This document shows positions 1 to 7,709 of a DNA stretch of 64,000 nucleotides, piece by piece. Every line of letters starts with the position of its first letter. Positions within the stretch are counted from its first letter, which is position 1. The notes below the pieces were generated by a model that was not told the origin of the DNA, ran no database searches, and saw only the letters and a list, made by a program, of their open reading frames with translations. A program made the position numbers and the translations under genes. Origin of the DNA: CAZBME01 sp964645835 (GTDB taxonomy: Bacteria > Desulfobacterota > Syntrophia > Syntrophales > UBA8958); the NCBI GenBank assembly GCA_964645835.1, contig CAZYDG010000012.1, positions 31,598-95,597 of the forward strand, in the 5' to 3' direction.

Positions 1-58
1 TGACAATGGAGATAACCGCGGCGAAAATGGGGCGATCAATAAAGAAATGGGAAATCAT
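1..58 (-). CDS. RND efflux permease, N-terminal fragment (cut by window edge)
   Basis: Only the first 19 codons lie in the window. They read MISHFFIDRPIFAAVISIV, the typical start of AcrB/MexB-type RND inner-membrane pumps (cytoplasmic F-I-D-R-P-I-F followed by the first membrane helix). The ATG sits 12 bp downstream of the stop codon of the membrane fusion protein gene, so the two form an operon in the usual adaptor-permease order. Substrate cannot be inferred. Confidence 0.85.
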   Translation of the reverse strand, partial: MISHFFIDRPIFAAVISIV

Positions 59-70
59 GGGCGGCTCCTG

Positions 71-1297
71 TTACTTTTTAGGGGTCTGAGCTCCAGCAGG
101 GGCGCCTTGGGGCGGCGAGCCCGGCGCCGCCACAGGCGTCGACTTGACAGGAATGCCTGGGGCCAGCTTCATGCCGCCATCGACAACGACGAGTTCGGAA
201 GCCTTGAGCCCGTCGCTGATAAAGCAGGAATCGCCATACCAATCTCCGACTGTGACATTGCGGAACTCCGCCTGGTTGTTCTTATCCACAACCCAGACAA
301 AGTGCCCCTTGGCGCCCTGCAGGACCGCCCGCCTGGGAATGGTAATGGCATTTGGACGAACAGCACCGTAAAGCCGGACCCGGACAAATTGCCCCGGCCG
401 TAGGAGGTAGGGATAGGGATTGGCAAAGGTGCCACGGACAAGGAATGTTCCCGTTTCCTGACTGAAAGAAGGATCGGCAAAATTGAGACGCCCCTTTCTC
501 GGGAAAACCGTCCCATCGGAAAGAACAAGCTCAACTGTAAAATCTTCGCCGGGAGGAAGTTTGATGGTCCCCTTTTTTGTTTCTTCTATCTGCTTCATAC
601 GCTCGTTTTCCGATACGCTGAAGTTAACCCAGATCGGATCAAGTTTGGCCACGTAAGTCAGAAGACTTTCAGGCCCCATGGATATGTAACTGCCCTCCTG
701 CTTTTTCGCCTGGCCCGATGCGCCGCCGACGGGTGAGGTGATCGTAGTATAGCTCAGGTTGAGTTCGGCTTGGCGAACCTTCCCTTGGGCGGAAATAACT
801 GCTGCCGCCGCCGATTTTTCATTGCCTATGGCATCGTCGAGGTCTTTTTTGCTGACAGCGTTTTTCGCCGCCAGAGGTTGTATCCTGGCCAGATTGGCCT
901 TCGCCGTATCCCACCTTGCCTGCTGCTGGGCCAGTTCCCCTTTTGCTTCCTGAAGTGATGCCTCAAAGGGACGGCGGTCCATCTGGAACATAACCTGCCC
1001 TGCTTTTACCAGCGAGCCCTCTTCGTAGGTCCGCTTTTCAAGAAAGCCTTCAACACGAGCGCGTATCTCGACCTGATGGGAGCTTTGGGTTTGGCCGACG
1101 AATTCAATCGAGACGGGAACATCTTGCGCCTGCGTCTTAACAACCGTCACATCCACGGCCATATGCTGTGCTTCCGGCTTCTTCTCAGACGTGCATGCCC
1201 ACAGGATCATCATGAGCAGAAGTAATAAGACGGCTTGAATCATTAAAAAGAAAGGAAAGCCCCGCCGGGCATGACTCAGGGATAAAAATCTTTTCAT
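71..1297 (-). CDS. RND efflux periplasmic adaptor (membrane fusion lipoprotein)
   Basis: AcrA/MexA-type adaptor of about 408 residues that links an inner-membrane RND pump to an outer-membrane channel. A hydrophobic N-terminal segment ends in a lipobox-like L-W-A-C, so it is probably a lipoprotein anchored in the inner membrane. A biotinyl-lipoyl-like half-motif (VEIRARVEGFLEKR), an alpha-hairpin rich in A/Q/E/K and a beta-barrel segment (LDPIWVNFSVSE) follow in the usual family order. The C-terminus is Pro/Ala-rich. I start it at the ATG at 1297 with GGAGTG upstream; an in-frame TTG at 1303 is less likely. The permease gene follows 12 bp downstream. Confidence 0.92.
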   Translation of the reverse strand: MKRFLSLSHARRGFPFFLMIQAVLLLLLMMILWACTSEKKPEAQHMAVDVTVVKTQAQDVPVSIEFVGQTQSSHQVEIRARVEGFLEKRTYEEGSLVKAGQVMFQMDRRPFEASLQEAKGELAQQQARWDTAKANLARIQPLAAKNAVSKKDLDDAIGNEKSAAAAVISAQGKVRQAELNLSYTTITSPVGGASGQAKKQEGSYISMGPESLLTYVAKLDPIWVNFSVSENERMKQIEETKKGTIKLPPGEDFTVELVLSDGTVFPRKGRLNFADPSFSQETGTFLVRGTFANPYPYLLRPGQFVRVRLYGAVRPNAITIPRRAVLQGAKGHFVWVVDKNNQAEFRNVTVGDWYGDSCFISDGLKASELVVVDGGMKLAPGIPVKSTPVAAPGSPPQGAPAGAQTPKK

Positions 1298-1303
1298 AAT
1301 CAA

Positions 1304-1726
1304 TTCCCACTCCGTTTTTTATGAAACTGTTGACATGGACTCTATCATCATAAACTTGAGGCATCGCAGGACGGACACACTGCCCCCTCCCCAAGAAGGT
1401 TGGCCTGACTTAAACCGCAATCTCGATTTAGGACTTGTTTTGAAACAGTGTTGCTTTGCGGGGGCAGTATATGAAACTTAGTCGATGACTGTCAACAAAA
1501 TACTGGAACATCGTCATGCCAAAGTAGAAATGTCCTCCTGGAAGAAAAAGCAGGGTTATCCACTTCCAAGGGCTTGCGGCATAACGCAACAGACACCGTC
1601 CTTACGAAAGCGTGGGATGGATGCTTTTCAACAACCCGCAAAGACAAGAGTTCCTTGACATGTTATGCCCACGTCTCTTATACTCTCAAAAAAATCAAGA
1701 ACGATTTAAAATAATAAGAAAGTCAG
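1304..1726. other. Intergenic region between divergent adaptor and acyl-CoA dehydrogenase genes
   Basis: No credible gene. It must hold the promoters of both divergent transcription units. Positions 1570-1638 contain a half-copy of the dispersed palindromic repeat described elsewhere, closely matching the half-copy at 7618-7686, including a shared GCGAAAGCGTGGGATGG-like core. Confidence 0.6.
1570..1638 (+). repeat. Dispersed palindromic repeat (family A), half copy
   Basis: The sequence runs from GCTTGCGGCATAACGCAACAG through AAAGCGTGGGATGG to CTTTTCAACAACCCG. This matches the right half of the family A repeat, and specifically the variant at 7618-7686. Confidence 0.7.
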
Positions 1727-2905
1727 GTGAGCATTATCGCGAAATATCAAGCACTGGATTATTTGCAGATTGATGATTTATTATCCGAAGAGGAGAAGAT
1801 TTTACGCAATTCGGTAAGAAAATTCGTAGATGAAAAGGCGCTCCCGCTTATCGACGAACATTATGAAGCGGGAACCTTTCCCGTTGAGCTTGGACCGGAG
1901 ATGGGTAAACTAGGTCTTTTGGGGATGGATCTCGAAGGCTACGGTTGCGCCGGTGCAAGCAATGTTGAATACGGCCTTGCCTGCCAGGAGCTTGAACGCG
2001 GAGACAGTGCCCTGCGCAGTTTTATGTCCGTGCAGACATCTTTATGCATGTTTCCCATTTACACATTCGGATCCGAAGAGCAGAAGCAGCGTTGGCTGCC
2101 ACAAATGGCGACAGGAGAAAAGATCGGGTGTTTCGGCCTTACAGAGCCTGATTATGGCTCCGATGCGGCCAATATGAGGACTTCGGCAAAGCGCGACGGC
2201 AAAGACTGGATCATCAATGGCTCCAAAATGTGGATAACCAACGGCAGCGTGGCCGACATTGCGATCATCTGGGCGCGAACTGATGATGGTATCAATGGAT
2301 TCCTGATCGAAAAAGGAACAAAAGGCTTTCAAACTGAATTGATAAAAAACAAGTTATCGCTGAGAGCCTCCGTTACATCGGGCTTGACCTTCGACAGTGT
2401 GCGCTTGCCGGAATCAAGCAGGCTTCCGCTTACGCGGGGTTTAAAAAGTCCCCTGATGTGTTTGAGCGAGGCACGTTATGGAATATCATGGGGGGCGATA
2501 GGTGTGGCAATGGATTGCTACGACCGGGCCTTGCGTTATGTCAAATCAAGGGTTCAATATTCGAACCCGATAGCTTCTTTTCAGATGACACAGGAAAAAC
2601 TGGTAAAGATGGTTGTGGAAATTACAAAGATGCAACTTCTGTCTTTAAGAGTTGGGCGATTGAAGGATGAAGGCAAGTGCCGTTATGAACAGATATCGCT
2701 CGCGAAGATGAATAATGTCAGTGAGGCTTTGAAAATTGCCCGCACCGCCAGAAACATGCTCGGAGCCTACGGCATCAGTCTCGAATACGGCATTATGCGC
2801 CATATGTGTAATTTGGAGAGTGTTTATACATACGAAGGAACCCACGAGATACAAACCTTGATTCTCGGACGGGACATTACGGGCACCGGCGCCTTCGGTA
2901 CCTGA
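1727..2905 (+). CDS. gcdH: Glutaryl-CoA dehydrogenase (acyl-CoA dehydrogenase family)
   Basis: A 392-residue FAD enzyme oxidising glutaryl-CoA, with electrons going to an electron-transfer flavoprotein. The family signature around the carboxylate-binding arginine is visible (ELERGDSALRSFMSVQTSL, Arg97, with Glu90 upstream). The catalytic base is Glu370 in VYTYEGTHEIQTLILGR. In decarboxylating enzymes such as human GCDH the residue before this Glu is Tyr, while in the non-decarboxylating Desulfococcus enzyme it is Val. Here it is Tyr369, so the product is predicted to be crotonyl-CoA plus CO2. The start is a GTG; no ATG fits, and the protein is full length from it. Three downstream genes run in the same direction but are probably not tightly coupled. 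Confidence 0.9.
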   Translation: MSIIAKYQALDYLQIDDLLSEEEKILRNSVRKFVDEKALPLIDEHYEAGTFPVELGPEMGKLGLLGMDLEGYGCAGASNVEYGLACQELERGDSALRSFMSVQTSLCMFPIYTFGSEEQKQRWLPQMATGEKIGCFGLTEPDYGSDAANMRTSAKRDGKDWIINGSKMWITNGSVADIAIIWARTDDGINGFLIEKGTKGFQTELIKNKLSLRASVTSGLTFDSVRLPESSRLPLTRGLKSPLMCLSEARYGISWGAIGVAMDCYDRALRYVKSRVQYSNPIASFQMTQEKLVKMVVEITKMQLLSLRVGRLKDEGKCRYEQISLAKMNNVSEALKIARTARNMLGAYGISLEYGIMRHMCNLESVYTYEGTHEIQTLILGRDITGTGAFGT

Positions 2906-3040
2906 AAGGCTTTTTTTCGGGCTTCTTTTTCATTGACATACCGTTGGCGTTTTTCTTATACTATTTTTGTGGAAAAGTAACTTTTTATCTGTATCTGCAC
3001 ATAAAGTACTATAAATATATATTTCAAGGAGCAATAACTT

Positions 3041-3433
3041 ATGAGCGAAGATGTCAAAAAAAGAACTCAGGAAACAGCAAACACCCTTTTCGGCAAAGGT
3101 GTGAAAATGGACCCCCCTTATCTGATGTGGCGTGAATTTGATAAAGATCTTGCCAACGATTTTTCACGATTTATAACCGGCAACCTTTATTCACGAACTG
3201 TCTTAACCCTTCCCGAACGGCAGATGGTCGCTTGTGCAATGCTCGCGGCCATTCGGGCGACAGGCGAATTAAAGCTTCACGTGAATGCGGCGTTAAACGT
3301 GGGTTGCGATCCCAAAAAACTGGCAGAGATTTTCTTCCAGGTTGCGACTTATGCAGGTATGCCTGCCGTGAATGAAGCGCTTGAAGTCTACAAGGATGTG
3401 CTAAAAGAACGGGGAGAATGGCCGATTAAATGA
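3041..3433 (+). CDS. Carboxymuconolactone decarboxylase-like protein
   Basis: A 130-residue all-helical CMD/AhpD-superfamily protein. The conserved block ELKLHVNAALNVGCDPKKLAEIFFQVATYAGMPA matches the CMD core containing the catalytic-type His. It lacks the CxxC of AhpD peroxidases, so it is not a disulfide reductase of that type. The start has a good AAGGAGC site 10 bp upstream. It lies 135 bp after gcdH and 28 bp before a cysteine hydrolase gene. The substrate is unknown; in anaerobes such proteins often accompany aromatic or acyl-CoA degradation genes. Confidence 0.8.
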   Translation: MSEDVKKRTQETANTLFGKGVKMDPPYLMWREFDKDLANDFSRFITGNLYSRTVLTLPERQMVACAMLAAIRATGELKLHVNAALNVGCDPKKLAEIFFQVATYAGMPAVNEALEVYKDVLKERGEWPIK

Positions 3434-3461
3434 AAGCCGGCTGGAAATCGGGTATTCACAA

Positions 3462-4139
3462 ATGGTTGAACTGACACAGGGAAAACCTCTCATCAAAAGC
3501 AAAACAGAAACCGCCCTGCTGGTAATCGATATGCAGATATATCAGGCCGGCGAGGGCGGTAATCTGCCACACTATTTTGGTTTCATAAATGGCCCGGATG
3601 CAGAAGAAAGCGCCGTCCGGCGAGGAAGAGAGGTTGTGCCCGTAATCCGAAGACTGCTTTCGGCTTTCAGGGACACTTCGGCTTGCGTGGTATTTACGGC
3701 CTTCGGATCGCTCACGGAAGACGGATCCGACCTTGTTCCTTATGTACGGCTTTGGAACAGGAAATGCCGGGAACGGTTTGGGTTCCCCGCAATCGTTTCC
3801 GTAAGCGACCCCGGTTATGTGATCATACCCGATATTTCTCCGCTTCCCAATGAGCCCGTCATCAACAAGACGGCTCAAGGGGCATTTAATTCCTCCATAA
3901 TCGATCATGTTCTCCGGCAAAGGGGAATAAATACAATCGTTGCAACTGGGATGTACACGAACCATTGCGTCATGTCCACCTGCATCGGCGCCGCCGATGC
4001 AGGATATCGTGTCATTGTGCCGGAAGACGCCGTAGGCTCGTGGAACCAGGACCAGCACGAACAGGCGCTTGACATGATGCGAACGTGGGTGATTCGAACA
4101 TCCAGCGACAGAATCATCAGAGAATTGGCCCTTCCCTAG
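3462..4139 (+). CDS. Isochorismatase-family cysteine hydrolase
   Basis: A 225-residue alpha/beta hydrolase of the isochorismatase/nicotinamidase family. The D-K-C catalytic triad is readable: Asp23 in LLVIDMQ, the lysine in VINKTAQGAFNSS, and the cysteine in TGMYTNHCVMST, with the cis-peptide neighbourhood preserved. The substrate is probably an amide or imide, but family assignment alone does not tell. The TAG stop at 4137-4139 abuts a palindromic repeat. The upstream CMD-like gene ends 28 bp earlier, suggesting co-transcription. Confidence 0.85.
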   Translation: MVELTQGKPLIKSKTETALLVIDMQIYQAGEGGNLPHYFGFINGPDAEESAVRRGREVVPVIRRLLSAFRDTSACVVFTAFGSLTEDGSDLVPYVRLWNRKCRERFGFPAIVSVSDPGYVIIPDISPLPNEPVINKTAQGAFNSSIIDHVLRQRGINTIVATGMYTNHCVMSTCIGAADAGYRVIVPEDAVGSWNQDQHEQALDMMRTWVIRTSSDRIIRELALP

Positions 4140-4284
4140 CAGGCTGTCGAAAAACGCCCATCTACTGCGTTGCGCTTCAAGCCTCCCCGGCCTTCGCCGG
4201 GGCAGGCTACATCGATGTACTTCTATGTACGCCTCATTTCTCAGCTTTTGCGAGCCCTGCAGATGGACGTTTTTCACCAGTCTG
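4140..4284 (-). repeat. Dispersed palindromic repeat (family A), full copy
   Basis: It begins CAGGCTGTCGAAAAACGCCC and ends GGACGTTTTTCACCAGTCTG, giving inverted ends around a central GTACTTCTATGTAC-type imperfect palindrome. It contains an extra CCCCGGCCTTCGCCGGGG hairpin that the copy at 37338-37657 also carries in related form. It starts immediately after the cysteine hydrolase stop codon. Confidence 0.85.
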
Positions 4285-4635
4285 TTAGTGGCGGCTTTGG
4301 GACTCCATAGGGTTGACCGGAAAAATTTCTTGGCGTATGTTGATGTGACAATAAAACATCGATTCCTTATGGAGAGAAAGTCGCTGTAGATATGGCCGAA
4401 AAAGGATTGAGCTGCTCGCCATTTCGAGTGCCCATTTCCCGCATGGCAGCAGCCAAGGCCGCATTGGCAGAACGGATGCAGGCAAACGAGAGCGGCACAC
4501 CGGGACGAGGCTGGAAATAATGTAAAAGAAACAGACGCACACGAATAATTTCTTCAAACAGCCAAAGGCAACCCATGCCACTTAAAATTAGCAGGTTTAA
4601 TTGCCAAAGTAATAAATGGTAGTAGAGGTAGAGCC
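4285..4635. other. Intergenic region upstream of DUF748 gene
   Basis: No recognisable gene. A 42-codon open frame begins with ATG at about 4392 (Ala-rich, ending GTPGRGWK) but has no close ribosome binding site and no recognised family. The rest is presumably the promoter region of the long downstream gene. Confidence 0.4.
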
Positions 4636-7617
4636 ATGCGCAAAATTAAAATCATCCTCATCTGTCTGGTTACGTTACTGGCGCTTATTGGCGTCGCCGG
4701 TTTTTTTATCGTGCCTCCGATTGCCAAATCGATATTAACGGACAAGCTCTCCCAGGCATTGAAACGTCCTGTCTCAATACAGTCCATTACTATAAACCCC
4801 TATGCGCTTAGCGCCACAATTCGGGGTTTTGAAATCGCGGAGCCCGCCGGAAAGGAAAAGTTCATTTCCTTTGATGAACTGTATGTAAATCTGGACAGTC
4901 TTTCCATTTTCAAGCGGGCCTTGATTCTAAAGGAAATCAGGTTAGCGGGACCTTACGCCCGGATTATCCGCAATCCCGACGCCACCTATAACTTCTCCGA
5001 TCTATTAATCAAACCTGCCGAGAAAAAGGAGGACAAGAAAGCCGATTCATTTCATTTCTCCCTGAACAACATCCACATTGAAAAGGGAAGCGCAGATTTC
5101 TGGGACGGACCGAAGAAGACCAAACACACCGTTCGGGATCTGAAAATTGCCATTCCTTTCATCTCAAATATGGACTATCTGATTCATCAATATACACAAC
5201 CAGTATTGTCTGCAACTATCAATGGAGATCCCTATCTGTTGCAAGGGCGGACAAAACCTTTTGAGGACTCCCTGGAATCCTATTTCGACATCGACATTAA
5301 GGATATCGATATCCCCTATTATCTGGCTTATGTGCCCATGGATTTGAATTTCAAGCTGCTGTCAGGCAAGGTAGACACCAAGCTCCAGATTATCTTTACG
5401 GAATTCAAAAAAAAGAAGCCCTCCCTAAACATCCATGGCGCTGTGGCCCTCCGAGACCTGTCTATCGACGATAAGAAGGATCATCCCTTATTGCGGGCGC
5501 CGTCAGTGAATGTGGAACTCGCAGCCATTGAACCTTTCACGCCTCTCTATCATGTGGGAAAGGTGACCATCACCTCACCGGAGATCAACATCCACCGGGA
5601 TAAAAAGGGTGACCTCAACCTCATGGCACTGATCCCCCCAGACAAACAGAAAGACAAGCAAAAGAAGGGAAAAGCCCTCAAGCCGGAAAAGAAGCCGGAA
5701 GGAAAGTCATCAACTCAAGCCCCGCTGCCTTTGCAGGTGGATGAGCTGCTGATTGATGGCGCGAAAATCACGTTCAGGGATGAAAAGCCAAATGACCAGG
5801 TATCACTCGGCTTGGATCAACTGCATCTGAAGGTCAACGATTTTTCGATGAAAAAGGACGCCAAAAGCCGGCTGGAACTGGCAACGGAATTCGGTAAAAG
5901 AGGGCAAATCTCCGCCATGGGGCCTTTTACGGTTGATCCGTTGTCCGCCGAACTGGCCCTCAAGCTTGACAGCATCGATCTTCGCACGCTCCAGGGTTAT
6001 TTTAACGATAAAGTGAAAATCACTTTGACTAACGGGGCCATGACCGCAGCAGGCAATATGACTCTCAAAGATCTCAAAGGAAAAGGCTTGACGGCAACAT
6101 ATAATGGCAAATGCCTGATCGCCAATTTCAGTTCCATCGACAAACAAAACGGCGATGATTTTCTTAAATGGAAATCCCTGTATTTCAGCGACATGCATGT
6201 GGGCTATAACCCCCTGTCCGTCAACATCCGGCAGATAGCCCTTGCAGATTTTTATGCGGGCATCATCATTGATGACGACGGCGTCCTGAATCTGCAAAAT
6301 ATTGTAGCTGAAGACAAACCTGCGGCAAAAGCGGCACCGGCGGCGGCTCAGGAGAAATCACCGGTGTCTGAGAAAAGCGACTCAATGCCTGCTAAAGGGG
6401 CAACGCCCGCCAAGAGCCCTGAAAATCTAATTAAAATCGGTGCAATAACCCTGCAGGGAGGGACCATCGACTTCACTGATCGTTCCGTTGATCCGGATTA
6501 CTCGGCCAATCTTTCCCAGATCGGGGGAAGGGTTTCAGGTCTGTCCTCCATTGATGAGAAGCCAGCGGAAGTGGAGCTCCGGGGGAAATACAACAATTCC
6601 ATGCCCGCGGAAATCACAGGAAAGATAAGTCCTCTCCGGAAAGATCTCCTGGTGGATCTGAAAGCCTCTTTCAAGGGGATGGATCTCAGCAGCGCATCCC
6701 CCTATTCCGGAAAGTACATAGGTTACAACATCCAGAAAGGCCAGCTGTCATTTGACCTGAAGTATTTGATCGTCAATCGGAAGCTGGAATCGGAAAACAA
6801 GATCTTCGTCGACCAGCTGACCCTGGGTAACAGGGTGGAAAGCCCACAGGCTACGACTCTTCCCGTTGGGCTCGCCATTGCCCTTTTGAAAGACAGGAAG
6901 GGGGAGATCAACCTGGACGTCCCCGTAACAGGAAGCCTGGATGATCCGCAATTCAGCATTTTCCGTCTCGTCCTCCAGGTGCTGGGGAACCTCATCACCA
7001 AGGCGGTGACAGCACCTTTCGCGCTTTTGGGCAGTCTTGTGGGTGGAGGTGAGGAGTTGGGTTATCTGGAATTTGACTATGGCAGATCCGTTGTATCAGA
7101 TACCAATTTGAAGAAAATCCAGACGCTGGCCAAGGCGCTCAATGACCGGCCGGCGCTTAAACTCGATATCGAGGGGCACGTGGATCCGGTGAATGACCGT
7201 GAAGGTCTGAAAAAAGTTCAGATCGAACGGAAAATGAAGGCCCGCAAATTGAACGATATGGTCAGTCGGAATCTTCCCACACTGCCCGCAGAAGATATCA
7301 ATATCCCGGCCTCGGAATATGAAAAATACCTGACGCAGGTTTACAGGGCGGAATCCTTTCCCAAGCCTCGCAATGCCATCGGGATGATCAAGGCGCTGCC
7401 TGTCGCTGAAATGGAAAAGTTGCTCATGACCCATGCCATCGTCAAGGATGATGACCTGAGGCTGCTTGCAATACAACGGGCTCAGATGGTTAAAGATCTG
7501 TTCCTGAAGACCGGTCAGATAACACCCGACAGGATTTTCCTCATTGAATCAAAAACGCTGGCGCCGGAAAAGAAGGAAAAACTAAAAGACAGCCGTGTAG
7601 ATTTCAAGCTGAAATAG
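4636..7617 (+). CDS. AsmA-like DUF748 family envelope protein
   Basis: A 993-residue protein with one N-terminal membrane helix (about residues 5-28) followed by a very large periplasmic part. The opening (LSQALKRPVSIQSITINPYALSATIRGFEI) and repeated beta-strand blocks such as LRAPSVNVELAAIEPFTPLYHVGKVTITSPEINI are typical of DUF748, a relative of AsmA/YhdP/TamB repeating beta-groove proteins thought to move or sort lipids between membranes. Linkers at about 335-360 and 560-600 are Lys/Pro/Ala-rich. The C-terminal 180 residues (LKLDIEGHVDPVNDREGLKK) resemble an OmpA-like peptidoglycan-binding segment. The TAG stop abuts a repeat, and an unusual EF-hand-like membrane protein follows. Confidence 0.85.
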   Translation: MRKIKIILICLVTLLALIGVAGFFIVPPIAKSILTDKLSQALKRPVSIQSITINPYALSATIRGFEIAEPAGKEKFISFDELYVNLDSLSIFKRALILKEIRLAGPYARIIRNPDATYNFSDLLIKPAEKKEDKKADSFHFSLNNIHIEKGSADFWDGPKKTKHTVRDLKIAIPFISNMDYLIHQYTQPVLSATINGDPYLLQGRTKPFEDSLESYFDIDIKDIDIPYYLAYVPMDLNFKLLSGKVDTKLQIIFTEFKKKKPSLNIHGAVALRDLSIDDKKDHPLLRAPSVNVELAAIEPFTPLYHVGKVTITSPEINIHRDKKGDLNLMALIPPDKQKDKQKKGKALKPEKKPEGKSSTQAPLPLQVDELLIDGAKITFRDEKPNDQVSLGLDQLHLKVNDFSMKKDAKSRLELATEFGKRGQISAMGPFTVDPLSAELALKLDSIDLRTLQGYFNDKVKITLTNGAMTAAGNMTLKDLKGKGLTATYNGKCLIANFSSIDKQNGDDFLKWKSLYFSDMHVGYNPLSVNIRQIALADFYAGIIIDDDGVLNLQNIVAEDKPAAKAAPAAAQEKSPVSEKSDSMPAKGATPAKSPENLIKIGAITLQGGTIDFTDRSVDPDYSANLSQIGGRVSGLSSIDEKPAEVELRGKYNNSMPAEITGKISPLRKDLLVDLKASFKGMDLSSASPYSGKYIGYNIQKGQLSFDLKYLIVNRKLESENKIFVDQLTLGNRVESPQATTLPVGLAIALLKDRKGEINLDVPVTGSLDDPQFSIFRLVLQVLGNLITKAVTAPFALLGSLVGGGEELGYLEFDYGRSVVSDTNLKKIQTLAKALNDRPALKLDIEGHVDPVNDREGLKKVQIERKMKARKLNDMVSRNLPTLPAEDINIPASEYEKYLTQVYRAESFPKPRNAIGMIKALPVAEMEKLLMTHAIVKDDDLRLLAIQRAQMVKDLFLKTGQITPDRIFLIESKTLAPEKKEKLKDSRVDFKLK

Positions 7618-7686
7618 CTTGCAGTGCAACGCAGCAGACGCCGTTCCCGCGAAAGCGTGGGATGGGCGTTTTTCAACAGCCTTCTA
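7618..7686 (+). repeat. Dispersed palindromic repeat (family A), half copy
   Basis: The right half of family A: GCTTGCAGTGCAACGCAGCAG through GATGGGCGTTTTTCAACAGC. It starts directly after the DUF748 stop codon. The internal CCCGCGAAAGCGTGGG hairpin is shared with the half copy at 1570-1638. Confidence 0.8.
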
Positions 7687-7709
7687 ATCACGATAGGAGA
7701 GCAAAACAT

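Noticed and set aside
4392..4520. 42-codon Ala-rich frame before the DUF748 gene
   Set aside because: No nearby ribosome binding site and no recognisable family.
7662..7709. Upstream in-frame ATG for the EF-hand-like protein
   Set aside because: It lies inside the family A repeat and adds repeat-encoded residues (MGVFQQPSNHDRR); the ATG at 7710 has a proper ribosome binding site.
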